NCBI GenBank assembly: GCA_000320545.1
Contig: ADNK01001982.1
Span: 1-28,448, forward strand
Direction of reading: 5' to 3'
DNA from: Bigelowiella natans CCMP2755
Taxonomy: Eukaryota > Cercozoa > Chlorarachniophyceae
Length of the DNA stretch: 28,448 nt
Part shown: piece after piece, positions 10,545 to 19,886 of the stretch
How positions within the stretch are numbered: the stretch's first letter is position 1
Layout: every line of letters begins with the position of its first letter
The notes under the pieces: model-generated
Told to the model about the DNA's origin: nothing
The model's database searches: none
What the model saw: only the letters and a program-made list of their open reading frames with translations
Made by a program: the position numbers and the translations under genes

Positions 10545-11534
10545 GATACGTCTGCTGCTGCAATACTACCACAAGTCGTTAGAAATGAGAAGAAACAAGA
10601 TCTAACAGCTATGCCATGATGAGATGATGATGATGATGATGATTGTGGGTATGATGACCAAGCGTTGTTGTCATTTGCGTTGTTGCAGTAGAACATGGCA
10701 ACTTTAGCCTTTCGGCCGGTTGTTGTCAACTGATAAGGAAGATAGAAAGAAGGAAAGAAATAAAGACAGAACGGATGACTTGATATACTACGATGCAATA
10801 ATTACTACTAGATTGACTGCTTCAACTGCAAACGAAGAAGATAGCTCCTAATATTACTTTGCAAGCATGAATGGGTGGCATCATTGTTACTTATTTATTG
10901 CTGCTATTTTACAAACAACCATTACTAAAACACAGGCCTGTTGCTGCTGCTGCGAAAACAACCAGCCCCAGCCCCAGCCCCAGCAGCAGCAGCAGCAGCA
11001 CCAACCTTAAGACATGGACGATCCATTCCTGCATGCTTGTCGATATTGGCGATGTTGGCTCCTGCAAGATCTAAGACCTCATGAGGCTGTCAAAATTTAT
11101 AACAACAAAACCATCATCCAAACGTTATTTTAACCATAATAGCATCCCTTGGTTACGAGGACTCTCTTCTGATATGTTACACGAAAAGAAGAAGAAGAAG
11201 AAGAAGAAGAAGAGCTGCTGCATACTACTACGATTCATGATGGAATGTCCACTATGACCATTAGAAGCAGCGTTAGAAGTAAATATAAGAATAATCCTCC
11301 TGTTACTCTAACCCTTTATTTACTAGTTGATAAACAACCTTTGTTCCTTCCTTTGGAGGCTTGTCCGTCTTATAAGTCTTAAGTAATAATGGCGATGAGC
11401 ACAATGCAGGTATTATCAACAATAGAGATCACAAAAAACTGTCAACAACATGGATAAAAAACAGAAATTTCGTATATTGAGATCAAAGGGAAGGGGATGG
11501 ACTCTGATCATAACAAACAAGGGATCATCTACTG

Positions 11535-11568
<34 letters not shown>

Positions 11569-12397
11569 CTCGACATATCTTTCTGTGAGGATGAAGTAGC
11601 GAGGTTTCCAATGATTATTGTGGAAGTATTGAACAGCAGATTGATAGTATCGGACTGCAGAAGCCGCAGACTTCCCCCCCCCCGCTTTGGAGGATGATTT
11701 TGAGTCCCCAAGGACCCGTGCACTACCTCCCACAAACTGTTTCACCTGGAAGACGTATCATTTCCAGCATTTGTCATGTAAATATATCTGCTCGTTCAAT
11801 GTATCAAAGTCGTGGAATATATAAAGCCCTTCTTTATTATGGTCACACCACCACACCTTTGCCTCGTCTTGTTTCGCCGATTTGTATCTATAACAAAACT
11901 CTTCTTCCAGCTTTAGAGCTCTTTGTTGCATCAGGTTCACGTCAGTTCTTAACGCATGGTTCATGAGCTAAAGAATCGATGATGATGACAACAGCACCAC
12001 ATGTAAATGACAACTGTAGTAGGTCAATCTCAATATCAATACTATCATTATCATAAATTGTAGTACTTCTAGTTTCTTTTCGGCGATGATCAGGCGATTC
12101 AGAGCTGATTGCATTTCCACTACAGCTGTCGAGACGTTTTTAGAGTCAACCTGCATATTTTTGGTATGTATGACCTTTTACTTTGGCAAGAAGAATAATC
12201 TAATACCATGGATTCCCTACCTTCTTAATCTGTAACGTTGGTAGCTTAAATGAAGTAATAGCCTCCAGTTGAGGGGCAGAGATAGAAGACAATACGCTCC
12301 TTGTCTTTTTTAAATTACTACTTGCACCATCCAATGGCATGGACTTTTTTGAAGGTGTGCTTGGGACCCCGGCTGATTTAGTATCACTAAGAAAGGT

Positions 12398-12460
<63 letters not shown>

Positions 12461-12624
12461 TTACAACAATACCGAGTTTAAGCAGGAAGGGAATGGGAGA
12501 CGGTGTATCCTGACTCTGCCGTTTCGAATGCCTTGCGGAGACCCTTACGCCTTTTTTTCTTTGACCTCCTATTCACTTTCGGACGACCAGCCGTAACATG
12601 TGAGAGTTTTTGCTCGACAGCCAT
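10031..12624 (-). CDS. PH-domain protein with coiled-coil (BAR-like) N-terminal half, 326 aa
   Basis: Ten exons join in phase: 12624-12515, 12386-12221, 12150-12067, 11967-11857, 11745-11569, 11377-11339, 11086-11006, 10729-10659, 10469-10412 and 10114-10031. The N-terminus carries a basic run (RRSKKKRRKGLRK). Residues about 93-157 are predicted helical (MQSALNRLIIAEKKLE, ALRTDVNLMQQRALKLEEEF), like a short coiled coil or BAR segment. A pleckstrin-homology domain follows at about 180-285: NHWKPRYFILTERYVE is the first strands, KTDKPPKEGTK a loop, LDLAGANIANID a middle strand, and the C-terminal helix is near NNANDNNAW. PH domains bind phosphoinositides or proteins at membranes; the combination suggests membrane trafficking, which is inference. 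A (TC)n tract forms the polypyrimidine tract of intron 1. Confidence 0.75.
10509..10542. repeat. (TA)n microsatellite in a PH-gene intron
   Basis: A pure TA run lies in the intron between exons 8 and 9 of the PH gene. A (GAT)n run at 10623-10641 is in the same intron. Confidence 0.9.
10965..11000. repeat. (CCCCAG)n/(CAG)n tract in a PH-gene intron
   Basis: Hexamer CCCCAG units pass into CAG units. On the minus strand the intron starts GTTGGTGCTGCTGCTG, so the repeat begins a few bases after the donor of exon 7. Confidence 0.85.
11535..11568. repeat. (CTA)n tract beginning at a PH-gene 5' splice site
   Basis: On the minus strand this reads GTAGTAGTA... starting exactly at the donor after the codon for Glu that ends exon 5 (RYVE). 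The downstream PH strand resumes at 11377. Confidence 0.85.
12399..12455. repeat. (AG)n microsatellite serving as a polypyrimidine tract
   Basis: On the minus strand this is (CT)n followed by CTACCTTTCTTAG, the acceptor of PH-gene exon 2. Confidence 0.9.
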
Positions 12625-12643
12625 TCGGAAATATCCGCAGGGG

Positions 12644-12644
12644 T

Positions 12645-12680
<36 letters not shown>
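12644..12680. repeat. (CA)n in the PH-gene 5' leader
   Basis: The tract lies about 20 nt upstream of the PH-gene ATG (12624), within the 367-nt divergent spacer shared with the phytochelatin-synthase-like gene. Confidence 0.85.
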
Positions 12681-12991
12681 GGTTTTGCAACAAACACTGA
12701 ATGCCGTTGCCTTGCTAGTTTTATAACAATTATTTTCATGTCGCTTGATCAAAATATAGGAAGATCCTACTATATCTTAGGTATTCATCGATTATGCAGT
12801 GCCATTTTCTTGTGTGACTTCCATATTTTTCCAAGTTCCAAGGTTCAATTATTTTGCTAACCAGTATTAAAGCATCGGAGTGCAGTCAATTTCCATCTTG
12901 TCTTTTCATGCTACGTCATGGCAATTTCCTTGACGCAGGAGATAATTCTCATGGAACAGCTGTATAAGGAAATTTCTTCGTCGCTGTATCA

Positions 12992-13776
12992 ATGGCTTCC
13001 ACCCCAAGCGACGAGAGGAAGTATCCTAAAAAGTCCAAGCGCCGGCGACAAGCTGCAAATGCTCCTGGTATGGAAAGGTTGACGTCTGCAGAGGGTGCAA
13101 AGCTTATGAAAGCTGCTGAATTTGCAGGTGAGAAAAATTTCTTGTTAGTTTCCTTACGATCATTTGAGTATTTGAAGGTAATTATCCTCGCAATCGCAAC
13201 CAAACTACGGGAACTTCTTGTGGCATATGCTCCACTGCTATTATTTTCTCCAGCCTGAAAAAAATATCTGCCAGCGAAGACGACGTCCTGCGATATGTCG
13301 ATTTAAGTTTGAAAACCTTCTCTCTTTCCGACGACCCTAAATGCGATGAAAGAAGATTACAACTTGAGAATGTTCTTACGAAATGGAAGCGACGTGGTTG
13401 CTCGCTGGATCAACTAAAAGTCCTTTTATCCTATGGTCTCGGCCTTCAGACGAAAAGTTTTCATGCCGGTAAAAGCACGCTAGCAGATTTTGAAGATTCT
13501 CTCTCCCGATTTACAAGAAGGTGGAAGGTGAGGCGCGAGGGGGAAGGAAAGAATGAAAAAGAGAAGATGGCACACATTCTTGTCAATCTGCGGATAGTTA
13601 AAACAGGGCATTGGGGTGTGGTTGCAGCGCTGAATGCGAAAGAGGGAAAGGTTTTAGTGCTTGAGACGAATGATGCTTCGATGCACTACTGGTGCACAAC
13701 TGAACGATTATTTGAATTCATGAACACAAAAAACAAATTTGGCCAAACACGAGGCTGGATCGAGGTATTTGAATGA
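12992..13776 (+). CDS. Phytochelatin-synthase-like cysteine peptidase (C83 family), 247 aa
   Basis: Two exons (12992-13127 and 13169-13776) join across a 41-nt intron (GTGAGA...TTTGAG), giving 247 residues. Phytochelatin synthases condense glutathione into metal-binding phytochelatins in a papain-like fold. Matching signatures, in order, are LTSAEGAKLM (family pattern L-x-S-x-EG), QTTGTSCGIC with the putative nucleophile Cys63, and KTGHWGVVAALN with His193. The next strand, VLVLETNDASMHYW, aligns with the family's LILDVARFKYPPHW, so the usual catalytic Asp is replaced by Glu211 at the expected 18-residue spacing from the His. Only the catalytic domain is present, as in short bacterial homologues. 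About 24 extra residues lie between Cys and His. The N-terminus is basic. Function as a true phytochelatin synthase is uncertain; a glutathione or gamma-glutamyl hydrolase is possible. Confidence 0.7.
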
Positions 13777-14812
13777 GTACACGAGAATAAATCCACTATA
13801 GATTGGCCATTGACATATTGTTGTGGAGAATGCTACATTTTATTAGTAATGAGCAAATCATGTGTCAAGGACTTTTTATTCTGTCCGGAAATATTTCGCA
13901 GCCATGAATAAGCAATTAGTCATCATGATATGAGCTTGGCATCCAGGCACGATATAAATCATGATTTGCTATTCATCATCGATTCATCGATCTATAGCTA
14001 TCTAGCTAGCTAGTTATTAGCTAGAGCTAGAGAAGTAAGCGCGCGAAGTCTAGGAACTAGTCTAGTAGTAGTAGTTCCTAGACGTTCTGCATCTAGACAT
14101 CTCTAGACATCTAAATGTACTCAAAAAAGGAAATCAAGGCAAATTTCCGCCATGCATGCATCAGCCATGCTAGCATGTATCTTGCAGGTCACATTGTATA
14201 GCCACGCTGCTATGATCTAGTGATGCGCTCTAGCACTCCTTGCAAAATATGTAGTATGTGTCATCGTCGCGCATACCGTATGCACACGGCAAAATAGCTA
14301 GCTAGCTACTAGAGCTAGACACTAGCACGTAGGGTGTTATTGCCACATTAAGACATTGTTATTGTTCTCTAAGTTGTCTTGCGCACGTATGTCACTGCTA
14401 GCTACTAGGCCTGCTACCTAGCTATGTTTATAGGCACACCTGCAATGCCTAGCATGCGCCAGTGTAGATCGATGTAGCTAGGCAAGATTGCATCAGAGCG
14501 CATACTGTGTGCCAGCGTGAGACTTTACCACAGTGCTAGTCAAACCCACATAGCAACAAACGCTAGTCCCCCATGCCCTTGCACATTGTGTACCATATCT
14601 GTCATTTGTAATTCGTGCATCGGCCTGGAATCGTTACATTCTGAACCAGAAACGCTAGAGATTGACACGTGTATTTATAGTTATGAGGTTGATTTCCACA
14701 AACCATCATCATTCGTTGTATGTCAAGATATCTACTGTAGATTTCGTATTGAATCAAAGCTCTCTCACTCCAATTGCTGCCATAGTGCATCGATATCTCA
14801 GCTTGTACCCCT
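13777..14812. other. Convergent spacer, CTAG/CATG-rich, with a hairpin
   Basis: This region separates the 3' ends of the phytochelatin-synthase-like gene and the HDEL gene. It is packed with AGCTAGCTAGCTAG, CATGCATGCA and TCTAGACATC-type words. A perfect 12-bp inverted repeat lies at 14048-14059 and 14072-14083. A 73-codon minus frame at 14602-14823 lies beyond the HDEL stop and is not called. Confidence 0.55.
14048..14083. repeat. Perfect 12-bp stem, 12-nt loop
   Basis: GTCTAGGAACTA and TAGTTCCTAGAC are exact reverse complements separated by 12 nt. The hairpin lies about 270 nt past the stop codon of the phytochelatin-synthase-like gene, in a spacer between convergent genes. Confidence 0.85.
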
Positions 14813-15494
14813 CTAAAGCTCATCGTGAGTCAATACTGGACCGTCCACTAAGAATAATGTGAATGTGTTAATCCCAGAGAATACAAGGCAAATGCCTTAC
14901 AGACGATAGAATTTTTTCTTTTTTCTCTTCTTCTCAATCTTCTTCTTTTTACTATTACTACACTACAACAACAACAACTACTACTACTACTGTCAGGTGA
15001 CGGTTCTGCAGCCTTGAGCATCTGCTAGCACTCTCTCTCTTATTTAAAGGAAAAAAAGCAACCTTTCCACTCATTATCGATCTCACCAGGCCCTCGAGAG
15101 TAAATCTCTAGTTTGCCTGCATTTACCATCTTTGTTGAGAGTCACATTCCAATAATATCCATTTGTTATGGTGTATTATTATTCCTAGATAATACATATT
15201 GCTTACTTTATAACTCTAACCCCTTTTTCCAAAATTGCGAGCAAGACGACGATAACAGGTAAGAAACTTACGATCATCATCATTATCATCATCATCATCA
15301 TCATCGTCGTCATGCAGCGGTATCATTAGGGTGACATTTTGGTTAACAACTGTTGTTCTTTCTTTCTCGCATCCATTACCTTCCTTATGGAGACTCAAGA
15401 ATGTGGAATGACAGTGACGACGGGGATGGACGACAGAACCATTGTTCAGAATGCAAAAACACAATAGCATTCCCATGATTAATAATCTTAACAT
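14813..15494 (-). CDS. Small ER-luminal protein with signal peptide and HDEL, 116 aa
   Basis: Four exons (15494-15272, 15184-15146, 15116-15063 and 14847-14813) join in consistent phase to 116 residues. The N-terminus is a clear signal peptide (MLRLLIMGMLLCFCILNNGS). A run of nine Asp, then Asn-Asp-Asp-Asp, coded by (GAT)n, ends exon 1 just before a GTAAGT donor. Later pieces include NKWILLEC and LEIYSRGPGEIDNEWK. The C-terminus reads DGPVLTHDEL and stops: HDEL is the classical ER-retrieval signal. Signal peptide plus HDEL strongly suggests an ER-lumen resident. The acidic run may bind calcium or mimic chaperone tails. It lies 103 nt downstream of the prolyl-hydroxylase stop on the same strand. 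Exon 2 is followed by a 29-nt intron, which is suspiciously short. I recognise no family. Confidence 0.55.
15274..15304. repeat. (CAT)n tract coding a poly-Asp run
   Basis: Read on the minus strand as GAT codons inside exon 1 of the HDEL gene. It is one of the few tracts in the window that appears to be translated. Confidence 0.7.
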
Positions 15495-15597
15495 TTATTT
15501 TTATGACAATCGTAGAGATGGATTGAGAAGGGAGGCAATGTGGTATTTCATTTTAATACACGTACTATCATCATTAGTCGTGCAAGTGGTACAGTTA

Positions 15598-15987
15598 TTA
15601 CTTCCTCAAGAACTGAACCCATTTGCCCTTTGGGCGAAAGTGCGCAAATGCGTTAACATAGTAGTCTGTGTTTACGGACGATCAGCAGCACAAAACAGAG
15701 CAACAAGCAACTTATTATCTGAATTATCATCTACTTTCACGGACTACTACTACTACTCTTTTACCTCCAAGATATTTAGACGGCCGTCCGTGCACACAAG
15801 TCGCACTTTCATACAACACCATTTCCCCAGCTTTGATTGTGACATTATGCTCCTTTCCATTGTGATCGAAGATGTTTAGTGGCCATTCCTACATATACAA
15901 ATGATATATATGCCACCGTCCACATCAATCCCAACTACGACAACGGACAGATTCTTCTTCAACTTGATAAACTACTACCACTACATC

Positions 15988-16041
<54 letters not shown>

Positions 16042-16739
16042 TAGGAGCTAGAATTTTGTATAATTACATGATCTCCAGAGTCAGCAACGTGCATAATCAC
16101 TGACACCTGCACACAGTAAAAACGATGATGACGATAGGCAGTTTTCATGATCATTACTCGAAACATATATACTTCTGCTTTTGCCACAAAACAAATTTCA
16201 CCACACGCTAGGGATTGTCTGTTCTATATTCCGGACTATCCATGTCATTATCCTTCTTGTTGTTGTTGGCATGAAGAGGTGGTGGACAATAGTAGCATTT
16301 TTTCTTTCTTGATATTGATAATATCAGAAAAGCAAATAATGAATGAAGGAAGGAAGGAAGCACCACGTGGGTCCCTATCCTGTCCACGTGATTCTCTAAG
16401 AACGTGTTGTTCTGTTTTTATTGGAGGGAAAAGAACACAACAACAACAACAAGAAGAAGAGACCATACGGAGGAAGATGAGAGGGGGAGTGCCAACGGGG
16501 GGCAGAAATAGGAGGGGAGGGGAATATAAGGGGGAAACAACATAATAAATGTCTTCATCCACTGATCATGGAAATATAACCAATTGTAACACTAAGGATA
16601 TTGTCAATGAACACTACCAAATCACACCACATACACGTATATACATACAATACAAACATACACAATATTATATCAAAACAGACACGTAATTTGTAATAAT
16701 CAACTGGTGTTCAAGGTGCACATATCCATCGCCTCCTTT

Positions 16740-16778
<39 letters not shown>

Positions 16779-17020
16779 CAAATGCGCTTATTACCTTATA
16801 AACTCTCATTCCATACATATCCGTCTGCTCAAGCTCCACACCTGACCTGATATATCAGTTATTTTTAAATAACTTTATTTAGAAACCACCTCCTCAAGTT
16901 TATCGAATAACAGTTCTTTTTTACAAAAAGTTTACAAAAAGTGCAATTATTCTTCCAATTGTGTAAACGGCAGCAGTCATAAACGACGACATTCTTGTTG
17001 AAAAACATCTTAGGTTTCTG

Positions 17021-17071
<51 letters not shown>

Positions 17072-17106
17072 ACCATCATCCAAATGACAGTAGGATATAC
17101 ATGTAT

Positions 17107-17146
<40 letters not shown>

Positions 17147-18238
17147 GTAGTAGTAGTAGTAGTACCATTCTTCTAAGTGAGGCCTCAATCCATCGAAGAT
17201 CATTTGCTTTGTTTGGTCGCCAGAATGCAATTCAGGCAACCAAATCATCATCGGAACAGCCTGTAATCACACGTTGTATAGATGAGGATGAACAAAGCAA
17301 GATAATGTCCAACAACAACAACAACAACAAAATAGAGAACGACACGCAATTTTGAATAGAGAGGCGTTTGTAACTCCTAGTACTCCTACTACTACACGAC
17401 GATTATTACCTCCCAGTGATTGATGTATGGGTTACTTGCAGGCCACTTCTCTAGCACTATAGAATCTTTGTTTGCTTGGTAGTACCTACGGTGTTGTTCA
17501 TGCATATAGCATAATCAAAACCGCTATCCAACAACAATAACAACAAAAACAACATGATACTGCTTATTGGCATTACGAAAGCCAAACAATTATACTCCAT
17601 CAACAGTAGTGAATATGATAACTAAATTTATGGATATTTAAAACAAAATGACAGCAATATGAAAAATCTGCGATTGACAACCCGTTGACGATTTCCCACA
17701 CTTCAGGAGGGATAGGCCTCTTTTCAAACCTAATGAGGAGGAGATAAAAAGAGAGGCATATATAGTTATAAAAACCTTGTGCTACACACACATAAACACT
17801 TTGTTGATTTGTTTCGTCGTTGTACTGTTGATGCATCCGTCTTACCCAAATTCCGTGAAATTCTTTAGATGCTGGGGCTGGTGAAGGTTGGCCTAGGAAC
17901 ATCACATAACACATCTTATTATCGGTACTATGCAATGAAGAACAAAACGCACACATTACTCATATTCGCCATTCAATCTCCTGAAGGTTCTATGTTTTCT
18001 TACGAACATGTTGCAAGTGAACATGTAGGGGAAAGAGTATTAGTAAGTAGGCTGGTGATACCAATTTACGTTCTTCATTTTGTTTATTCCATGTTGCCTT
18101 TAAATTGTCATGGTTGCGGTAACCTTCCAAGCTGGCCACGTATAAAAGAAGAACAAAAAGAAAAAGGAAGAAAACATATTTGCAGTAATGCGGAAGTCTC
18201 AAGGAGAATTAGGCACACGCACAATTAATATACAAATA

Positions 18239-18311
<73 letters not shown>

Positions 18312-19090
18312 TTATACGTAAGCGTGAAGAGAAACGTGGGGGTCCATTGTTGAATATATGCTATCACTAATGAAACCAATGAATTGGGTGATGTTTGTAG
18401 TGGGACCTCTCCAGGCAAGCTTTCCCCCCATATTGAGTGTGGCAAGGGTGATCACAGGTAGGAGCAGTGAATTGTGACTTATGCCTTTCAATTTATGAGA
18501 CGAAAATATAACTTTGAATGGACATGAGCTTTTACTATCAACCTGCTCTCAATATTTCAATAACACGCAAAAGAGGCTTGGAGGGAAAAGAAACAATATG
18601 AAATTTTAAAGACAATATGAACTACTTCCTGCTGCCTCGTCTTTTGAATCTTAATATTCTTTTCAAATTTACTTACTCGACGGTTACGTCTCCAATGAAT
18701 TGGCCGTTGTTAGTTCTAAACACGAACCTGACAAGGAAGCATTGAGAACGAAATAATGAGAAACAAGGAGAATCACAGCTACGATATTCGCTGACAGTCA
18801 TGGAGTTGAATACAAAAAAGGGAAGATTGACTGACTTGTGGTTGATAAAAGTCCCTAGCCAGCTTTGCATCTGTGGCTCCACAGATGTTACACGCACTTC
18901 CTCGCCTTCAAAATTTACCTTTCATAGATGACAACTCGATTTAGATATACTTCCTGCACATTAAGCGTGTTCTCCATACCCAATTCACCACAATTTCCTC
19001 AGAACAGTCATTTCCAAAGCCAATATTTGCCCCGAAATCATTCGCTGCCGACCCACCAAGTGCCATCCATAACAGGGAAGAAAGAACCAT
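15598..19090 (-). CDS. Signal peptide-VHL beta domain-prolyl 4-hydroxylase fusion, 333 aa
   Basis: Fourteen exons join in phase: 19090-18980, 18918-18836, 18727-18677, 18484-18407, 18131-18070, 17892-17826, 17729-17682, 17485-17410, 17260-17166, 16846-16795, 16411-16364, 16106-16068, 15888-15765 and 15665-15598. Residues 1-16 are a signal peptide (MVLSSLLWMALGGSAA). Residues about 22-82 resemble the VHL beta domain: EEIVVNWVNFEGEE parallels the human W-L-N-F-D-G-E stretch, then GTFINHKFVFRTNNGQF parallels the S-Y-R-G-H-L-W-L-F-R region. A Cys-containing linker follows. The 2OG/Fe(II) hydroxylase domain occupies about 150-333: IPPEVWEIVNGYYQ, DMYGMRVYK, the iron motif NHVDRIGTHV (His249, Asp251), HVADSGDHEWPLNIFDHNG, LYESATCVHGRP (distal His303) and YYVNAFAHFRP. 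The enzyme would hydroxylate prolines in the secretory pathway. The junctions of exons 4-6 are the least certain. Confidence 0.75.
15992..16036. repeat. (AT)n microsatellite in a hydroxylase intron
   Basis: Lies in the intron between exons 12 (VSVIMHVADSGDH) and 13 (EWPLNIFDHNG) of the VHL-hydroxylase gene. Confidence 0.9.
16741..16776. repeat. (GCA)12 tract in a hydroxylase intron
   Basis: Twelve GCA units, or (CTG)n on the gene strand, lie 25 nt downstream of the donor of exon 10 in the 383-nt intron before the HVD iron-motif exon. Confidence 0.9.
17023..17164. repeat. (TC)n, (AT)n and (GTA)n tracts in one hydroxylase intron
   Basis: (TC)n lies at 17023-17071, (AT)n at 17109-17141 and (GTA)n at 17146-17164. 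On the gene strand the intron begins GTACTACTACTAC at the donor after exon 9. Confidence 0.9.
18244..18310. repeat. (TA)n followed by (TG)n in a hydroxylase intron
   Basis: TA units (18244-18273) are followed by TG units (18277-18310), between exons 4 and 5 of the VHL-hydroxylase gene. Confidence 0.9.
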
Positions 19091-19196
19091 CGCCGCAACC
19101 ATTATTGCTGATGGATATTTTAGTGGCTTTATTAGAAGACAACCAGGTCTTCTTGTATATGGGCGCTGTTAGATTGCACACTGCTGCTGCTACCTG

Positions 19197-19259
<63 letters not shown>
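19197..19259. repeat. (TAC)n tract, about 20 units
   Basis: The longest pure trinucleotide run in the window. It lies about 110 nt upstream of the hydroxylase start codon, reading (GTA)n on that gene's strand. Confidence 0.95.
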
Positions 19260-19394
19260 ACAACAACGCCACTTGGGTAGGGATAATGAGTAATGAGGGA
19301 TCAGTGGTTCATGCAACTACATGGATGGCAATCTATGAAATATTATCCTTTATCATCGATTCATCATGTCGTATGTATGGAAATAGGACCCGTT

Positions 19395-19670
19395 TTATTC
19401 GTATATCAGTCTATGTCTTGTCGTCTTGTCTGATGTAGCGTAGACGTCGTTCATGTGTAGATCGTTTGACGGTAGATCTAAACTATTTTTTGTTGTGAGT
19501 TTGTCTGATTTGTTTGTAGCAGTGTGTGCTTGGACACTGTGGCCAGATTCGTAAAACCATGCAATATCTGGTTTTTTTTTAGGCGAAAACTCGATGCAAA
19601 ACAGATCGGCATTCGTTCGAACAAGCACTACATCAAATGATCCGTGCTCACGTGACGGAAGTTGGTGTAC
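19395..19670 (-). CDS. Coding-looking stretch, unrecognised, no start found
   Basis: An open frame ends in TAA at 19395-19397 and contains plausible protein text: PSREHGSFDVVLVRTNADLF, then CIEFSPKKKPDIAWFYESGH, then a Thr/Ser/Asn/Asp-rich tail. No ATG precedes the conserved-looking part, so an upstream exon between 19680 and 19880 would be needed. It could be a small gene in the divergent spacer, a decayed gene or chance. Confidence 0.3.
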   Translation of the reverse strand, partial: VHQLPSREHGSFDVVLVRTNADLFCIEFSPKKKPDIAWFYESGHSVQAHTATNKSDKLTTKNSLDLPSNDLHMNDVYATSDKTTRHRLIYE

Positions 19671-19886
19671 GTTCAGGATCAGATAGGAAAAATAAACTTA
19701 TACAAAGATCCTAATTTCGTCTTTTCTCGGTGACATACATTGACGCTTTCTCAATAAGGATGTTGATTTTAGAAATATTTCAAATAATTAATCCCTTCGG
19801 TGGTCTGCTGCGTGGGCGCTTTCGCTCTCTGTTGCCTCTAAAACCCAACTGTGCAAGCAAGACAGACGAGAGAAAAACTCCCCCCC

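Larger units (their letters stand above)
19091..19886. promoter_or_regulatory. Divergent promoter region of the hydroxylase and polyol dehydrogenase genes
   Basis: The two start codons face away from each other across 796 nt. The region holds a long (TAC)n tract and one minus-strand open stretch listed separately. No TATA box or other core element was clear to me. Confidence 0.45.

Noticed and set aside
14602-14823. Minus-strand frame MSFRGVQAEISMHYG... as a further exon of the HDEL gene
   Set aside because: Joining it in phase creates a stop codon, and the upstream exon already ends with HDEL and a stop.
15100-15160. Frame reading NGYYWNVTLNKDG, possible reassigned stop codon
   Set aside because: This frame is preceded by TAA. 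The alternative frame, with a 29-nt intron, joins cleanly in phase to the HDEL exon, and no other gene needs a changed code.
15442-15879. Plus-strand open frame of 145 codons
   Set aside because: It is the antisense shadow of hydroxylase exons 13 and 14, which carry the HGRP and YYVNAFAHF motifs on the minus strand.
16248-16562. Minus-strand 104-codon open frame
   Set aside because: It covers the HVDR exon in the wrong frame; only 16411-16364, in another frame, is coding.
16700-16735. Minus-strand segment (EAMDMCTLNT) as the hydroxylase exon after YGMRVYK
   Set aside because: It lacks the HxD iron motif and does not join onward in phase. The segment 16411-16364 gives NHVDRIGTHV and fits the phase on both sides.
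18928-19260. Plus-strand frame ending in poly-Tyr
   Set aside because: Poly-Tyr is the (TAC)n tract; the real coding content is hydroxylase exon 1 on the other strand.
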